46,618 bases of DNA from Myxococcales bacterium (GTDB lineage Bacteria > Myxococcota_A > UBA9042), in the NCBI GenBank assembly GCA_947499075.1, contig CANMNA010000007.1, positions 1-46,618 on the forward strand, written 5' to 3'. Shown here one piece after another: positions 16,669 to 25,971 of the stretch. Below the pieces are notes generated by a model, which saw only the letters and a program-made list of their open reading frames with translations, was not told the origin of the DNA and did not search any database. The translations under genes were made by a program, and so were the position numbers. Numbering within the stretch: position 1 is the stretch's first letter; each line of letters begins with the position of its first letter.

Positions 16669-17952
16669 GTAGCCGCCGCCGTTGACCACGCGGTGCAGCC
16701 ATGCCATCAGCACGATTTGGTGCGCCGCTTCCGGCCATTCCTGGCCCACGATCATCCACTCGCCGTGTTGCCGCCAGAAATCGACGAATGCGTCGAGCAG
16801 GCCGGCGATGTCCAATCGGCCATCGGGCAGCGCCCACTTGCGGCGCGCAACCATTCGGTCGGTGTCGGGCATGGAGGCTTGGGTCACATAGGCCAATTCG
16901 CGTGGCAAGACCTCCCGGTAGATCGGGTTGGCGATCCGCATCGCCTGACCGCGCGGTTGAGTGATGATGCCGAGATCGATACAAAAGGCGATATCCTCAT
17001 GGGTGCAAGCCGTCTCGGCGTGCTCGCCCGTCAGCATTGGGATGACCACGGCGCGGACCCGAGGATCGCGCAGCAGCTTGGCCAGACTCAGCAAGTGCGC
17101 GGTGCGGCTTAGGATCATCTCTTCTTTGGCCCGCATGATGTGCTGGTCGGTGATGGTGCCGACCACGCCCGACTCAGTGATGACATGCCAAGCCAACGCG
17201 TTGACCAACCACGGCTGCCCCTGCGTGTACTCGTGCACCAAGTCGACCGCCGCCGCCGTGAACGCTTGGCCCGTTTCGGTCGTGTGCTGGCCGTACAGCG
17301 TCGCGATCTCGTCGCGGGTAAACGCCTTGAGTGTCAGCGATTTGACCGTGACGTTGAACGGCGAATCCGATCCAACCCGACCGCCAGGTTCGACTTTGGC
17401 CTTGTAATCGCGCACGTCGCGGACACCCACCATTGCGACGCTGCTCGGCGCGTTGTCCGGTCGGTTCAGGTACGGCGAGCGCAATTGGCGCAGCACCGAA
17501 ATGAGCGCCGCGTCTTGCAAGGAGTCGATTTCGTCGAGCAGCAGCACTGTCGGCAGCGGGCAGGTCGTTGCCCAGGCTTGCAAGTACACTGAGATCATTC
17601 GCTCACCGGTGCCGCTGGGCTCTGGCTGGGGCGGTCGCAGCATTTGCGGCAAGTGGATGTTGGCATTCATGACCATGTCGCCCAGGATCGCACGCGACGC
17701 CGCTGCCGGATCGTCCGGGTATGGGCTCCCGGTCTCGCAGCTTGCGTGCAGTGCCGCGTACTTGCCTGGCGCCGTCAGTTCGTGGGCCAGCGTGCGCAGT
17801 AGCGTCGTTTTGCCAGACTGTCGTGGGGCGTGCACGACAAACCACGATTTCGCCGCGAGCAGTGGCCCGACCTGCGGCAGTCGCTCGAGCACGGGCAAAG
17901 TTTAGTGATCCGAAGGATTATTCGGTCCCGCAGTGTTGAAGTGGCGCGGCAT
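16669..17952 (-). pseudogene. Broken AAA-type ATPase of the HAPRQ(S/T)GKT family
   Basis: The remains of an AAA-type ATPase (the 'ATP-binding protein' family with a C-terminal nuclease-like domain). From ATG 17952 it reads MPRHFNTAGPNNPSDH, then an in-frame TAA (17902-17904) where this family has Tyr, then TLPVLERLP and the Walker A HAPRQSGKTT, Walker B VLLLDEIDS, sensor-type MVGVRD, and a winged-helix-like region ending AWLHRVVNGGG. The family normally continues with REYGLGRGR-type residues of a PD-(D/E)XK-like domain; here dispersed repeat copy 3 starts instead. An open frame continues through the repeat to 16294 but encodes repeat-derived residues. A TTG at 17898 could restart translation after the stop. 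Such ATPases are common accessory-island genes; a defence or selfish role is only inferred. Confidence 0.75.
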
Positions 17953-18091
17953 GGGCGACTCCGGCAGCGGCGGACCGCAGGTGCGGCGAGGATAGCACGG
18001 TTTGGTGGGCAGGCGTCTCAGGCGGTACGGAGGCGCGTGGCGTCGGTTGGACAGTCGCCAATGCTCGGAAATGGCGGTCTATGCGAGCGAG

Positions 18092-18303
18092 CTACGCCTC
18101 TCTTGGGTCGCCCGGTCCTGACCACAAACCGACCACAAGCGGTGGCGCAGTGTCGCGATCAGGCTCGACCGGACGCGGCTTATCGAAGAACTGCAGCCGA
18201 TCGATCTGGTCGCGCAGGTAGTTGGGCGCCGGGTGCGCGTAGACCCGCATCGTGAGTTTGGGGTCTGTGGATGGCTGTCGTGCCAGAGCTATCGCCCGCC
18301 AGC
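18092..18303 (-). pseudogene. Tyrosine integrase C-terminal remnant
   Basis: The minus strand reads AIALARQPSTDPKLTMRVYAH, then APNYLRDQIDRLQFFDKP, then APPLVVGLWSGPGDPREA and stops. STDPKLTMRVYAH is the end of the tyrosine recombinase catalytic domain, with the nucleophilic Tyr in RVYAH. The upstream catalytic Arg/His boxes are missing and the frame loses similarity above about 18300. This is therefore a truncated int. The remaining intergenic sequence, 17953-18091 and 18304-18466, shows nothing else. Confidence 0.55.
18118..18147 (+). repeat. 30-bp direct repeat, right copy
   Basis: Matches 16381-16410 at 27 of 30 positions in the same orientation. It lies within the integrase remnant. Confidence 0.65.
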
Positions 18304-18466
18304 CCCGCCCGCGCTTCGTCCTGTGGCGTCGGGCGGCATGCAGCCCGGCTCCCGGGTTAGCGCCGTGCCTATGCGCCCCTGGCAGTGCACGGAAAAACGC
18401 GCGTTCGACGAGAATCTATGCCAAGATTTGCTGGGCCGGCGCGCAAGCTGTGCCCAACGGGTAGCG

Positions 18467-19681
18467 ATGGTTCGCGCAACACTGTTCCAATGGCTTGGTT
18501 TTGTCGCAGTGTGCGTCACTGGGTGCTCCACCCCAGAAACGCCAGCCCAAGCCCAAACCCGCGAGTTCAAGTTCATCGAAGCCAACTGTTACGGTGGCGT
18601 GTCACAAGCATGTGCGCAGCTTGGTCTGCGCTTTGAGGCCGGGCAGGGCACCGGGGCTGACATCGCCAAGGCTGTGCTGTTTTACCAGGAGGGCTGCCGC
18701 GGCGGCGATCAAATGGCGTGTGGCCGCTGGGGCCGGGCGCTGCGCTTGGGCTTGGGCGTCCAGCGCGACGAAGAGCGCGCTGTCGATCTGCTCTCGGTTG
18801 CGTGCCGCGCCGGCGACTTGCCGTCCTGTGTGCAGTGGGGTGCGATGCATGAATTGGGCCAAGGCGTTCCGTGCAACGTCGGCCTCGCGTTGCGGCTGTA
18901 CAAAGCCGCCTGCGACGAACGCGATCCCGCGGGGTGCAGCCACCTCGGTAGCCTTTTTGCCGACGGCCACGAAGTGCTGCAAGACATGCCCAAGGCCGCC
19001 GAGCTGTTTGGTATGGCCTGCAACGCCGGCTACCCGCCAGCGTGCGCCCACTTGGGCAATTTGTTCGAGTCGGGCCGCGGGGCGCCTCGCGACATGGCGC
19101 GGGCGATCGCGCTGTATACGCGGTCCTGTGATCTCGGTGCAGGCTCAGGCTGTTTGTTGCTTGGGTTGGTCTTCCACAAGGGGCTGGGCACGCAGATCGA
19201 CGACAGCAAGGCCCGTGAGATGTTTGTGCGGTCGTGTGATGTTGGGCACTCTGTTGGCTGCGCCTACGCCGTGCGCTTGTTAGAAGGGACCCCGACCCTG
19301 CCTGAGGACCCGCCGCGGGCCGCGGTGTACCGTGTTCGCGGATGCCTGTACGGCCATGGCGGCTTGTGCGCCGACTTGGCAGAGCGGTGCCATGCCAAGG
19401 GCGCGGCCTGCGAGCCCGGCAAGGGTTGGCAGTGGCTGATTCGCGCCTGTGCCAATGCCCACAGCACGGCCTGCGTTCAGGCTGGCCAAATCTTGGAAAG
19501 TGGTGGCCAATTCGCAGGGTTTGTGGTCGCAGCCGACCGCGAGCGTGCCCGCGGCCTGTACATCCGGGCGTGCCGGTTAGGCGACACGGTGGGGTGCCAG
19601 TTGGACCGCACCGTCCCTTTGTCCAATGCACCGGCTCCACCCTGTGCCGACGCCACGCCGGCGACCGCTCCAGAGCCGTAG
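18467..19681 (+). CDS. Lipoprotein with Cys-containing Sel1-like repeats
   Basis: A 404-residue protein. The signal peptide ends at a lipobox CVTGC (residue about 20). The mature part is built of about eight 36-residue Sel1-type repeats (pattern ...ACxxLGxxFExGxGxxxDxxKAxxLxxxAC...), each with two Cys at helix ends, as in the Helicobacter Hcp cysteine-rich proteins. The repeats should form a disulfide-stapled alpha-alpha superhelix at the cell surface, usually used for protein-protein contact. ATG 18467 directly opens the signal peptide; earlier in-frame ATGs would precede it with a non-hydrophobic leader. The gene lies just past the integrase remnant. Confidence 0.85.
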   Translation: MVRATLFQWLGFVAVCVTGCSTPETPAQAQTREFKFIEANCYGGVSQACAQLGLRFEAGQGTGADIAKAVLFYQEGCRGGDQMACGRWGRALRLGLGVQRDEERAVDLLSVACRAGDLPSCVQWGAMHELGQGVPCNVGLALRLYKAACDERDPAGCSHLGSLFADGHEVLQDMPKAAELFGMACNAGYPPACAHLGNLFESGRGAPRDMARAIALYTRSCDLGAGSGCLLLGLVFHKGLGTQIDDSKAREMFVRSCDVGHSVGCAYAVRLLEGTPTLPEDPPRAAVYRVRGCLYGHGGLCADLAERCHAKGAACEPGKGWQWLIRACANAHSTACVQAGQILESGGQFAGFVVAADRERARGLYIRACRLGDTVGCQLDRTVPLSNAPAPPCADATPATAPEP

Positions 19682-19771
19682 CCCGCGGACCAGAAAAATC
19701 ACTGCGGGCGCTTGCTGTGCCCGTCCGCCTGCCCTACCTTGGCGCCGCCGCGGTGCGGCGCTGAGGACACG

Positions 19772-20857
19772 ATGGCCAGCTTGGAACAGTTGCGGCAGCG
19801 GTTGCAGGACAACGACAATGGGTACGGGTCGCGCTTCGCCGGACAGTCGCGCGCCAGCCGCGATCTCGATGCCCTAGACGATCTGATTGCCACGGCCCAG
19901 CAGGTGGCGGCCCAGGCCGACGGCGCAGCAGGTACCCCAGAACTGCGGGCCGAGACGGTGCAGGAAGCCCATCGTCAGCTCGAGTTGTACCGCAGCGAGC
20001 GCACGCTCATCGTGCAAGCCAAGCAGGGTGGTCAGCCGCTGCTGGAGTCGCTGATGCTCGGTGCCCGCGCCAACGTGGTGTTTCATCGCTATGCCCGCCA
20101 CTTTGCTGGCCAAGGCCGAAGCTCGCGCGACGGATCGTTGCTGGGCGACATGATCGCAGAACTCGAACGCTTGCAAAGTGCTATGCGCGAGCTGCAGCGG
20201 CGCACGCCACAACTGGCCGAGGTCAAGCAGGATCTCGAGGTCGTCGCCGGCCGCATTACCCAATTCACCGACGAGCGCAAGGAAATTGCCAAAGCCCAGA
20301 CCGATGGCACCCTCGAAGAGCAGGCGTCGGCACTGGCTGGCATGGCCAACACCCTGTTCTCACAGTACCGTGCCGTTTTCGGCAATCAGCCGCGCGTCAC
20401 GCGCCGGCCGGAGCTGCTGGTGCGTCTGCTCGAGGCGCTGGGCCATGTGCGCGAGCGCATGCGGGCGCTGCAAGCCCAAGGGCTGCGGCAACAGCACAAC
20501 GATCAAAACGTTGGCATCGTCGAGGAGCGGCTGGCCTCGTGGCACAGCGAGTTGACGGCGATTCGCGCCGAGCGCCAAAAAGCCAGTCTGGCGTCGCTAG
20601 TCAGTGACTTGGGCACGGCCGCCAACGCGGAGATTGAGGCCTACGGCCAGCATTTTGCCGGCCAGTCGCGCCAAACGCGAGATCTTGGCCGGTTGCGCGA
20701 CATCATCGATCGGCTAGACGACATCGAGCGCCAAATGACCCGGCTTGATGAAGTCCAAGCCAGCACTGACAATGCCGGCAACCTCAAGGTGGTGCGCGAT
20801 ACGCTGGTCCTGTACGCCAACGAGTTCGACGCCATTGCCTTGGCTCAAAATTCTTGA
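19772..20857 (+). CDS. Four-repeat helical protein with FAGQSR signature
   Basis: A 361-residue protein with no signal peptide or membrane helix, almost entirely helical in appearance. It consists of four ~90-residue repeats (about residues 1-86, 88-178, 179-270, 271-361). Each repeat has an aromatic followed by a F-A-G-Q-[SG]-R-x-[ST]-R loop (third copy degenerate: FGNQPRVTR), then an L..L..II..L amphipathic helix, a turn, and a second helix ending with a hydrophobic/Glu-Arg pattern (LYRSERTLIVQA; FTDERKEIAKA; SELTAIRAERQKA; YANEFDAIALA). I do not recognise the repeat as a named family. The next gene, a PilZ-like protein, starts 58 bases downstream and may be co-transcribed. Confidence 0.75.
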   Translation: MASLEQLRQRLQDNDNGYGSRFAGQSRASRDLDALDDLIATAQQVAAQADGAAGTPELRAETVQEAHRQLELYRSERTLIVQAKQGGQPLLESLMLGARANVVFHRYARHFAGQGRSSRDGSLLGDMIAELERLQSAMRELQRRTPQLAEVKQDLEVVAGRITQFTDERKEIAKAQTDGTLEEQASALAGMANTLFSQYRAVFGNQPRVTRRPELLVRLLEALGHVRERMRALQAQGLRQQHNDQNVGIVEERLASWHSELTAIRAERQKASLASLVSDLGTAANAEIEAYGQHFAGQSRQTRDLGRLRDIIDRLDDIERQMTRLDEVQASTDNAGNLKVVRDTLVLYANEFDAIALAQNS

Positions 20858-20914
20858 CCGGCGGCAGTGCTCGGCGAGGATCGCGCGGTGTCCGTTTGGG
20901 CACGCGAGGTCACC

Positions 20915-21241
20915 ATGTCGGGCAGGCAGTACTCAACTCAGGCTGAAACGGCGGCAATTCAGCCTCGTGTTGCGGTGCGTCGCGACACGACTGTGTCGCC
21001 TGCGGACTGGCGGCCTGTCACCCGACTCGATGAAGACGGCGTGACTGTACCACAGTTGGACGCTGCGGCCTTTGGGCGTTACGTCTGGCTCGATCTCCAG
21101 CTGGGCGAAGGCGACCCTGTGCGCGCTCTGGGCGAAGTTGCACCGCCGCGCGATGCCCAGGCCATTGCGCTGGATATTCGCTTCAAACACCTGTTTCCGG
21201 ACAGCCGCCGCCGCTTGCTGGCTGCGCTGGCGGCTCGGTAG
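20915..21241 (+). CDS. PilZ-like small protein (tentative)
   Basis: A 108-residue protein. ATG 20915 follows GAGGT and begins MSGRQYSTQAETA; an upstream GTG or ATG at 20867 is possible. The second half, RLDEDGVTVPQLDAAAFGRYVWLDLQLGEG, then VRALGEVAPPRDAQ and ALDIRFKHLFPDSRRRLLAAL, has the alternating pattern and ending (IRFxxLFPxxRxxL) of PilZ domains, which bind cyclic-di-GMP. The two Arg residues expected in the RxxxR entry motif are at best degenerate (VAVRRDTT), so nucleotide binding is uncertain. Confidence 0.45.
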   Translation: MSGRQYSTQAETAAIQPRVAVRRDTTVSPADWRPVTRLDEDGVTVPQLDAAAFGRYVWLDLQLGEGDPVRALGEVAPPRDAQAIALDIRFKHLFPDSRRRLLAALAAR

Positions 21242-21253
21242 CCGAAGCGCCAG

Positions 21254-22630
21254 CTACGGCGGCAAGCACGCTGGCAACTCACGGCAAATATTATCTTCGT
21301 CACACAGCAGCGCCGGGTGGCAGTGGGTCTGACCCGGGTCGCACGGCGCGCCGACGCCACCCAATTGCTTGCATACGCCGCCGTTGCAGAAATGACCTGG
21401 CGCACACCCGGTCATGTCGATGCACTTTTTGCCACTTGTCGGCGCGGCGACACACGTATTGGCGGCCTCGTCGCACACCGCACCCTTGGCACACAGGCCC
21501 TCGCTGCCAATGTTGGGTTCGCGGCCGCACACCGTGTCCGCCGGTGGATATGGCTGGCACTTGCCGGCCAGGCATAGGGCGAAGGCGCCACACTGAAACA
21601 CCGACACGCACGGTTGACCGAAGTCGCTCTGGGGCAGGCACTTGCCGGTCGGCACGCTCATCTTGGCCAACTCGCTCTCGAAGGCACAGCGCAGGCCGGT
21701 GCTGCACTCGCTCTCTTGCTGGGCGGTGGCTTTGACCTGGTGGCACACCTCGCCCTGCTTGCCCGGCGGTTTGCACTGGCTGGCGCCAGCGTCATTGGGC
21801 CTGCAGACCAAGCCGCCTTTGCAGGGCGCTTTGGCAGTCGCGGTGCAGGCTCCGCCCTCGCCCAGGCGCGGCGCGCACTGTTTCTTGTCGCAAAATAGTT
21901 CCGATTTGCAATCGAAGTCGTTGCTGCAGCCCGCCAGCGCAATTTGGCTGCCCGGCTGGCGGCAAGTGCCGCCGGCGCAGACGTAACCAGGCTCGCAGTA
22001 GCTCGTATTCTTGCATTGGTTGCTTTCAGTCACTGGCGAGACACACGCCCCGCAGTTGCCAATGGTCTGGCAGGAGCCTATTTTGCAGGATGTGCCCGCG
22101 CACGCGCGGTTGGTCAAAGCCTTGCCGCGCACAGCGTTGATGCAGTCCGCGTTCGGCGGCAGGTCCAAGGCGTCGCAGACTGCGCCAGCCCACTTGACGC
22201 ACGCTGCAGCCTCGTCGTGGTTCCACACCATGTTGCCCTTGGCGACCAGAAGTGCCTGGCGCTGGACGGGCATGCCGCTCAAGATGACTTCCTTGCACAA
22301 CGCTACAGAACCATAGTGATAGTGCGTGGATTTGCAAGCCGCCGCCTTTTCACACAGCGCGGTGGCCAACTGGTCATACCACTTGACCACTGAAGGTTCT
22401 CCAGGGGTTGGCGGCGTGCCTGCTGTGTCTGCACCCGCCGTCGCCGAATCAGCTGGCGGCACGCCGCGCCCGGTGTCGGCAGCTGTGCCCGTGCCCGTGC
22501 CAGCGTCGCCAACTGCCCCGCCATCGGCCTGCTTGCCGGCATTGCCCAGGGACGTCGCAGGGCCGGCAGGCGTGGCACAACCGACTACAATGGTCCACAG
22601 CAACCCGATGGCGAATCTGTCTGCCCGCAT
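21254..22630 (-). CDS. Cys-rich lipoprotein, disulfide-knot type
   Basis: A 458-residue protein with signal peptide and lipobox IVVGC at about residue 18, a ~55-residue Gly/Ala/Asp/Thr/Pro linker, then an ectodomain with about 50 cysteines. The repeated text C-x-C-x-LxGGVC and CxxGxxCDxxxxxC resembles the Dickkopf-like Cys-rich modules common in Myxococcota secreted proteins. It belongs to the same broad class as the lipoproteins at 11764, 14772 and 29771. It is convergent with the PilZ-like gene. Repeat copy 4 lies just upstream of its start, on the opposite strand. No enzymatic motif is seen. Confidence 0.75.
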   Translation of the reverse strand: MRADRFAIGLLWTIVVGCATPAGPATSLGNAGKQADGGAVGDAGTGTGTAADTGRGVPPADSATAGADTAGTPPTPGEPSVVKWYDQLATALCEKAAACKSTHYHYGSVALCKEVILSGMPVQRQALLVAKGNMVWNHDEAAACVKWAGAVCDALDLPPNADCINAVRGKALTNRACAGTSCKIGSCQTIGNCGACVSPVTESNQCKNTSYCEPGYVCAGGTCRQPGSQIALAGCSNDFDCKSELFCDKKQCAPRLGEGGACTATAKAPCKGGLVCRPNDAGASQCKPPGKQGEVCHQVKATAQQESECSTGLRCAFESELAKMSVPTGKCLPQSDFGQPCVSVFQCGAFALCLAGKCQPYPPADTVCGREPNIGSEGLCAKGAVCDEAANTCVAAPTSGKKCIDMTGCAPGHFCNGGVCKQLGGVGAPCDPGQTHCHPALLCDEDNICRELPACLPP

Positions 22631-22708
22631 GATGCCCTGCCTCCGACTGGCCGCAGCCTGCCACGCAACCTAGCCAAACGGACACGGATGCGCAATGCCG
22701 CAGCTGTC

Positions 22709-22880
22709 CCGCGATCCCCCGCTTTGAGCGCATCTCTGGGTCACTGCGTCGCTTCTCTCGCTGCGGGGTACCAGAGTACGCCTCGCTCTTTCAGCTCCTT
22801 GTTCCTTGTCGAGCGCAGCGAGCAACCCAGCACTGCGCATCTCAAATCGGGGGCCACGGGTGATTTCTGTGGGGAATTTG
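22709..22880 (+). repeat. Dispersed repeat copy 4, 172-bp long form
   Basis: Long form with the 24-bp insertion. The central inverted repeat has one mismatch (GGGGTAC-CAGA-GTACGCC). It ends 74 bp before hutU and is in the same orientation as it, between hutU and the divergent lipoprotein gene. Confidence 0.9.
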
Positions 22881-22953
22881 GGTGTCTCTACCCACCGCCG
22901 CTCAACTGTGCGACCCTGTGCATCCGCCATGTTTGTGCGGATCTGACACCGCA

Positions 22954-24681
22954 ATGCTTGACCGTTTTGCTCTCGGCCGTCCTTCTCAGCCCATCTCAGC
23001 GCCACGCGGTGCGACGCTGTCGTGCAAGGGCTGGGTCCAAGAAGCCGCGCTGCGCATGATCCACAATAACCTGGATCCGCAAGTATCTGAAAATTGGCAG
23101 GATCTGGTGGTCTACGGCGGCATCGGCCGCGCCGCCCGTGACTGGCCGAGTTTTCATGCCATCGTGCACACCTTGCGCGAATTGTCGGACACCGAGACGC
23201 TTTTGGTGCAATCGGGCAAACCCGTCGGTGTGCTCAAGTCGCACCGCGATGCGCCGCGGGTGCTGCTGGCCAACTCCAACTTGGTGCCCCACTGGGCCAA
23301 CTGGAAGCACTTTCGCGAGCTGGACGCCAAAGGCCTGATGATGTTTGGCCAAATGACAGCCGGCTCATGGATCTACATTGGCACCCAGGGCATCGTGCAG
23401 GGCACCTACGAGACGTTTGCCGAGGCAGGGCGCCAGCATTACGGCGCAGAGCTGGGGTTTGTGCCGGAGCAACCGCTCAAGGGGCGGCTGGCCGTGACGG
23501 CGGGGCTGGGTGGCATGGGCGGCGCGCAGCCGCTGGCGGTGGTGCTGGCGGGCGGCGTGGCGCTGTGTGCCGAGGTCGACGCTGTGCGCATCGAGCGCCG
23601 GTTGCACACGCACTACCTGGACGAACAGGCGCCAGACCTCGACAGCGCCATTGACTTGGCGTTGGCGTACGCGCGGGCAGGTCGGGCACGTTCGGTAGGG
23701 GTCGAAGCGACCGCTCTGCAGTTGCTGCGCCGGATGCAGCAGCGCAACATCGCGCCTGACTTGCTGACCGACCAGACCAGTGCCCACGATCCGCTCCATG
23801 GCTACCACGTGACAGGCTACACCCTGGCCGAGGCCGCTTTGGCGCGCCAAGCCGATGCCGACGCGTGGATCGCCTTGGTGCGCAAAGACATTGTCGAGCA
23901 CACCGAGCGCATGGCAGACCTCGCGGCCGCTGGCGTCCACGTGTTTGATTACGGCAACAACTTGCGCGGCGAGGCGGTGCAGGGCGGCCTAGATCCCGAG
24001 CGCGCATTTGCGTTTCCGGGCTTTGTGCCAGCGTATATGCGACCTCAGTTTTGTCTCGGTCGCGGGCCATTTCGCTGGGTGGCCCTGTCGGGCGATCCGC
24101 AAGACATTGCCGTGACCGACGCTGCGATGCTGGCCGCTTTTCCCGGCAACGCCGGGGTTCAGCAGTGGCTGACCAATGGCGCGCCGCGGATCGCGTTTCA
24201 GGGGCTGCCCGCACGCATCTGCTGGCTCGGCTACGGCGAGCGGGCCAAGGCCGGCCAGATCCTCAACGACTTGGTCGCCACCGGCCGGGTCAAGGCCCCG
24301 ATTGTGGTCGGCCGCGATCACTTGGATTGCGGCTCGGTGGCCAGCCCCAACCGCGAGACGGAAGCCATGCGCGACGGATCTGACGCTGTCTCAGACTGGG
24401 TGTTCCTCAATGCGCTTATCAACGCTTGCAACGGCGCGAGCTGGGTCTCGGTGCACCATGGCGGCGGCGTCGGCATGGGCTATTCGCAGCACGCGGGCGT
24501 GGTCATTGTCGCCGATGGGACGGCGGAAGCGGGGGTACGCCTGCAGCGGGTGCTGACCAGCGACCCAGCGATGGGCTTGCTCCGCCACGCCGACGCGGGC
24601 TATCCCGAAGCCATTCGCTGCGCCGAAGACAACCGTGTGCAGTTGCCGATGCGCACCGCAGGAGCGAGCGAGCCATGCTGA
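22954..24681 (+). CDS. hutU: Urocanate hydratase
   Basis: A 575-residue enzyme of histidine degradation that converts urocanate to imidazolonepropionate with tightly bound NAD+. Entry text [41 protein letters not shown], the NAD-binding [54 protein letters not shown] and the C-terminal [15 protein letters not shown] are all present. Length is usual. The ATG at 22954 is chosen since it is ~18 residues before the conserved APRG motif. It overlaps the hutI ATG by seven bases. No hutH or hutG is found in the window. Confidence 0.95.
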   Translation: MLDRFALGRPSQPISAPRGATLSCKGWVQEAALRMIHNNLDPQVSENWQDLVVYGGIGRAARDWPSFHAIVHTLRELSDTETLLVQSGKPVGVLKSHRDAPRVLLANSNLVPHWANWKHFRELDAKGLMMFGQMTAGSWIYIGTQGIVQGTYETFAEAGRQHYGAELGFVPEQPLKGRLAVTAGLGGMGGAQPLAVVLAGGVALCAEVDAVRIERRLHTHYLDEQAPDLDSAIDLALAYARAGRARSVGVEATALQLLRRMQQRNIAPDLLTDQTSAHDPLHGYHVTGYTLAEAALARQADADAWIALVRKDIVEHTERMADLAAAGVHVFDYGNNLRGEAVQGGLDPERAFAFPGFVPAYMRPQFCLGRGPFRWVALSGDPQDIAVTDAAMLAAFPGNAGVQQWLTNGAPRIAFQGLPARICWLGYGERAKAGQILNDLVATGRVKAPIVVGRDHLDCGSVASPNRETEAMRDGSDAVSDWVFLNALINACNGASWVSVHHGGGVGMGYSQHAGVVIVADGTAEAGVRLQRVLTSDPAMGLLRHADAGYPEAIRCAEDNRVQLPMRTAGASEPC

Positions 24682-25967
24682 TCACCGCCCGTAGGACCGG
24701 CCCCTTGCCGCGGCGGCGCGTCCACATCACGGGCATTGGCCAGCTAGTGACCTGCACGGGGCCCGATCGCGGACCGCTGCGCGATTTTGCCGCGCTGGGC
24801 AGCGTGGACAACGCCGAGTTGGTGGTGTGCCACGGTCTGGAAGGCGGTTGGCAAGTCCAGTGGCTGGGCCAAAGCGGCGACGCTAAGCGGCCGTCAGCGG
24901 ACACGACCGTCGACTTGGGTGGCCGGGTGCTGTTGCCGGGCTTGGTCGACTGCCACACCCACTTGGTGTTCGCCGGCGACCGGGCCCACGAGTTTGCGCA
25001 AAGGCTCAGTGGGGTCTCGTATCAGGAGCTGGCGGCCAAGGGCGGCGGTATCCTGCATACGGTGGCGGCGACACGCGCGGCGAGCCTGCCCGAGTTGGTG
25101 CAATCGGCGGCGACCCGGCTGGACGAGCTGGTGGCCCAAGGCGTGCGGATGGTCGAGATCAAGACCGGTTACGGCTTGAGCCTGGCCTCGGAGCGCAAGA
25201 TTTTGGCGGTGATCGCCGCGCTGCAGCTGCACTACGCTCATCAGCTGCACATCGTGGCCACCGCGATGCCCGCCCACGCTGTGGCGCCAGAGTTCAAGAG
25301 CGACCCGGATGGCTACGTCCAGCTGGTCTGTGAGCAGATTCTGCCCGCGCTGGCGGCCGAGCAGACAGCGACATTTGTCGATATCTTTTTGGAGAAAGGC
25401 TACTTCGACGTCGCGCAGGCCGACCGCATCTGGCAGGTCGCCAAGAGGCTTGGCTTGGGTCTCAAGGCCCATGTCGATGAATTCGCGGAGATCGGTGGCT
25501 TGCAGTGGGCGGTGAGCCAAGGGGCAACCAGTGTCGAGCACCTGCTGCAGACCACGCCGCAAGGCATCGCGGTGTTGGCCAAGTCTGAGACAGTGGCGGT
25601 CGGGCTGCCGCTGACCTCGGTGTTCCTGCGCGAGCCCACGGCGCCGCTGCGGGCGCTGGTCGATGCGCACGCCCTGGTTGCGGTGGCGACGGACTGCAAC
25701 CCGGGGTCGGCGATGACGACCAACCTGACGCTGGCGATCCAGATGGCAGTGCTGCTGACCAAGCTCACGCCGGCCGAAGCGGTGCGGGCGGTGACACGGT
25801 CGGCTGCCCAAGCGCTGGGATGTCCAAGCGGCTACCGTGGCCGGGTGGCGGTGGGCGAGCCGTTCTTGCCGACAGTGCTGGATTTGCCGCGCATCGACCA
25901 GCTTTTCTACCAGCTGGGGCGACCGGCGTGTGGTTATCAGGGGTTGCTGGAGGCGGGCGTAGGCTGA
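24675..25967 (+). CDS. hutI: Imidazolonepropionase
   Basis: A 430-residue metal-dependent amidohydrolase hydrolysing imidazolonepropionate to formiminoglutamate. Motifs: [16 protein letters not shown] (metal site), [23 protein letters not shown], the HAV of [23 protein letters not shown] and ATDCNPGSA (metal-binding Asp). The ATG at 24675 overlaps hutU by seven bases (translational coupling). N-terminal residues up to about 90 form the usual small beta domain. It is convergent with the GH57 lipoprotein, four bases away. Two enzymes of four suggest that hutH and hutG lie elsewhere. Confidence 0.95.
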   Translation: MLITARRTGPLPRRRVHITGIGQLVTCTGPDRGPLRDFAALGSVDNAELVVCHGLEGGWQVQWLGQSGDAKRPSADTTVDLGGRVLLPGLVDCHTHLVFAGDRAHEFAQRLSGVSYQELAAKGGGILHTVAATRAASLPELVQSAATRLDELVAQGVRMVEIKTGYGLSLASERKILAVIAALQLHYAHQLHIVATAMPAHAVAPEFKSDPDGYVQLVCEQILPALAAEQTATFVDIFLEKGYFDVAQADRIWQVAKRLGLGLKAHVDEFAEIGGLQWAVSQGATSVEHLLQTTPQGIAVLAKSETVAVGLPLTSVFLREPTAPLRALVDAHALVAVATDCNPGSAMTTNLTLAIQMAVLLTKLTPAEAVRAVTRSAAQALGCPSGYRGRVAVGEPFLPTVLDLPRIDQLFYQLGRPACGYQGLLEAGVG

Positions 25968-25971
25968 CCGC

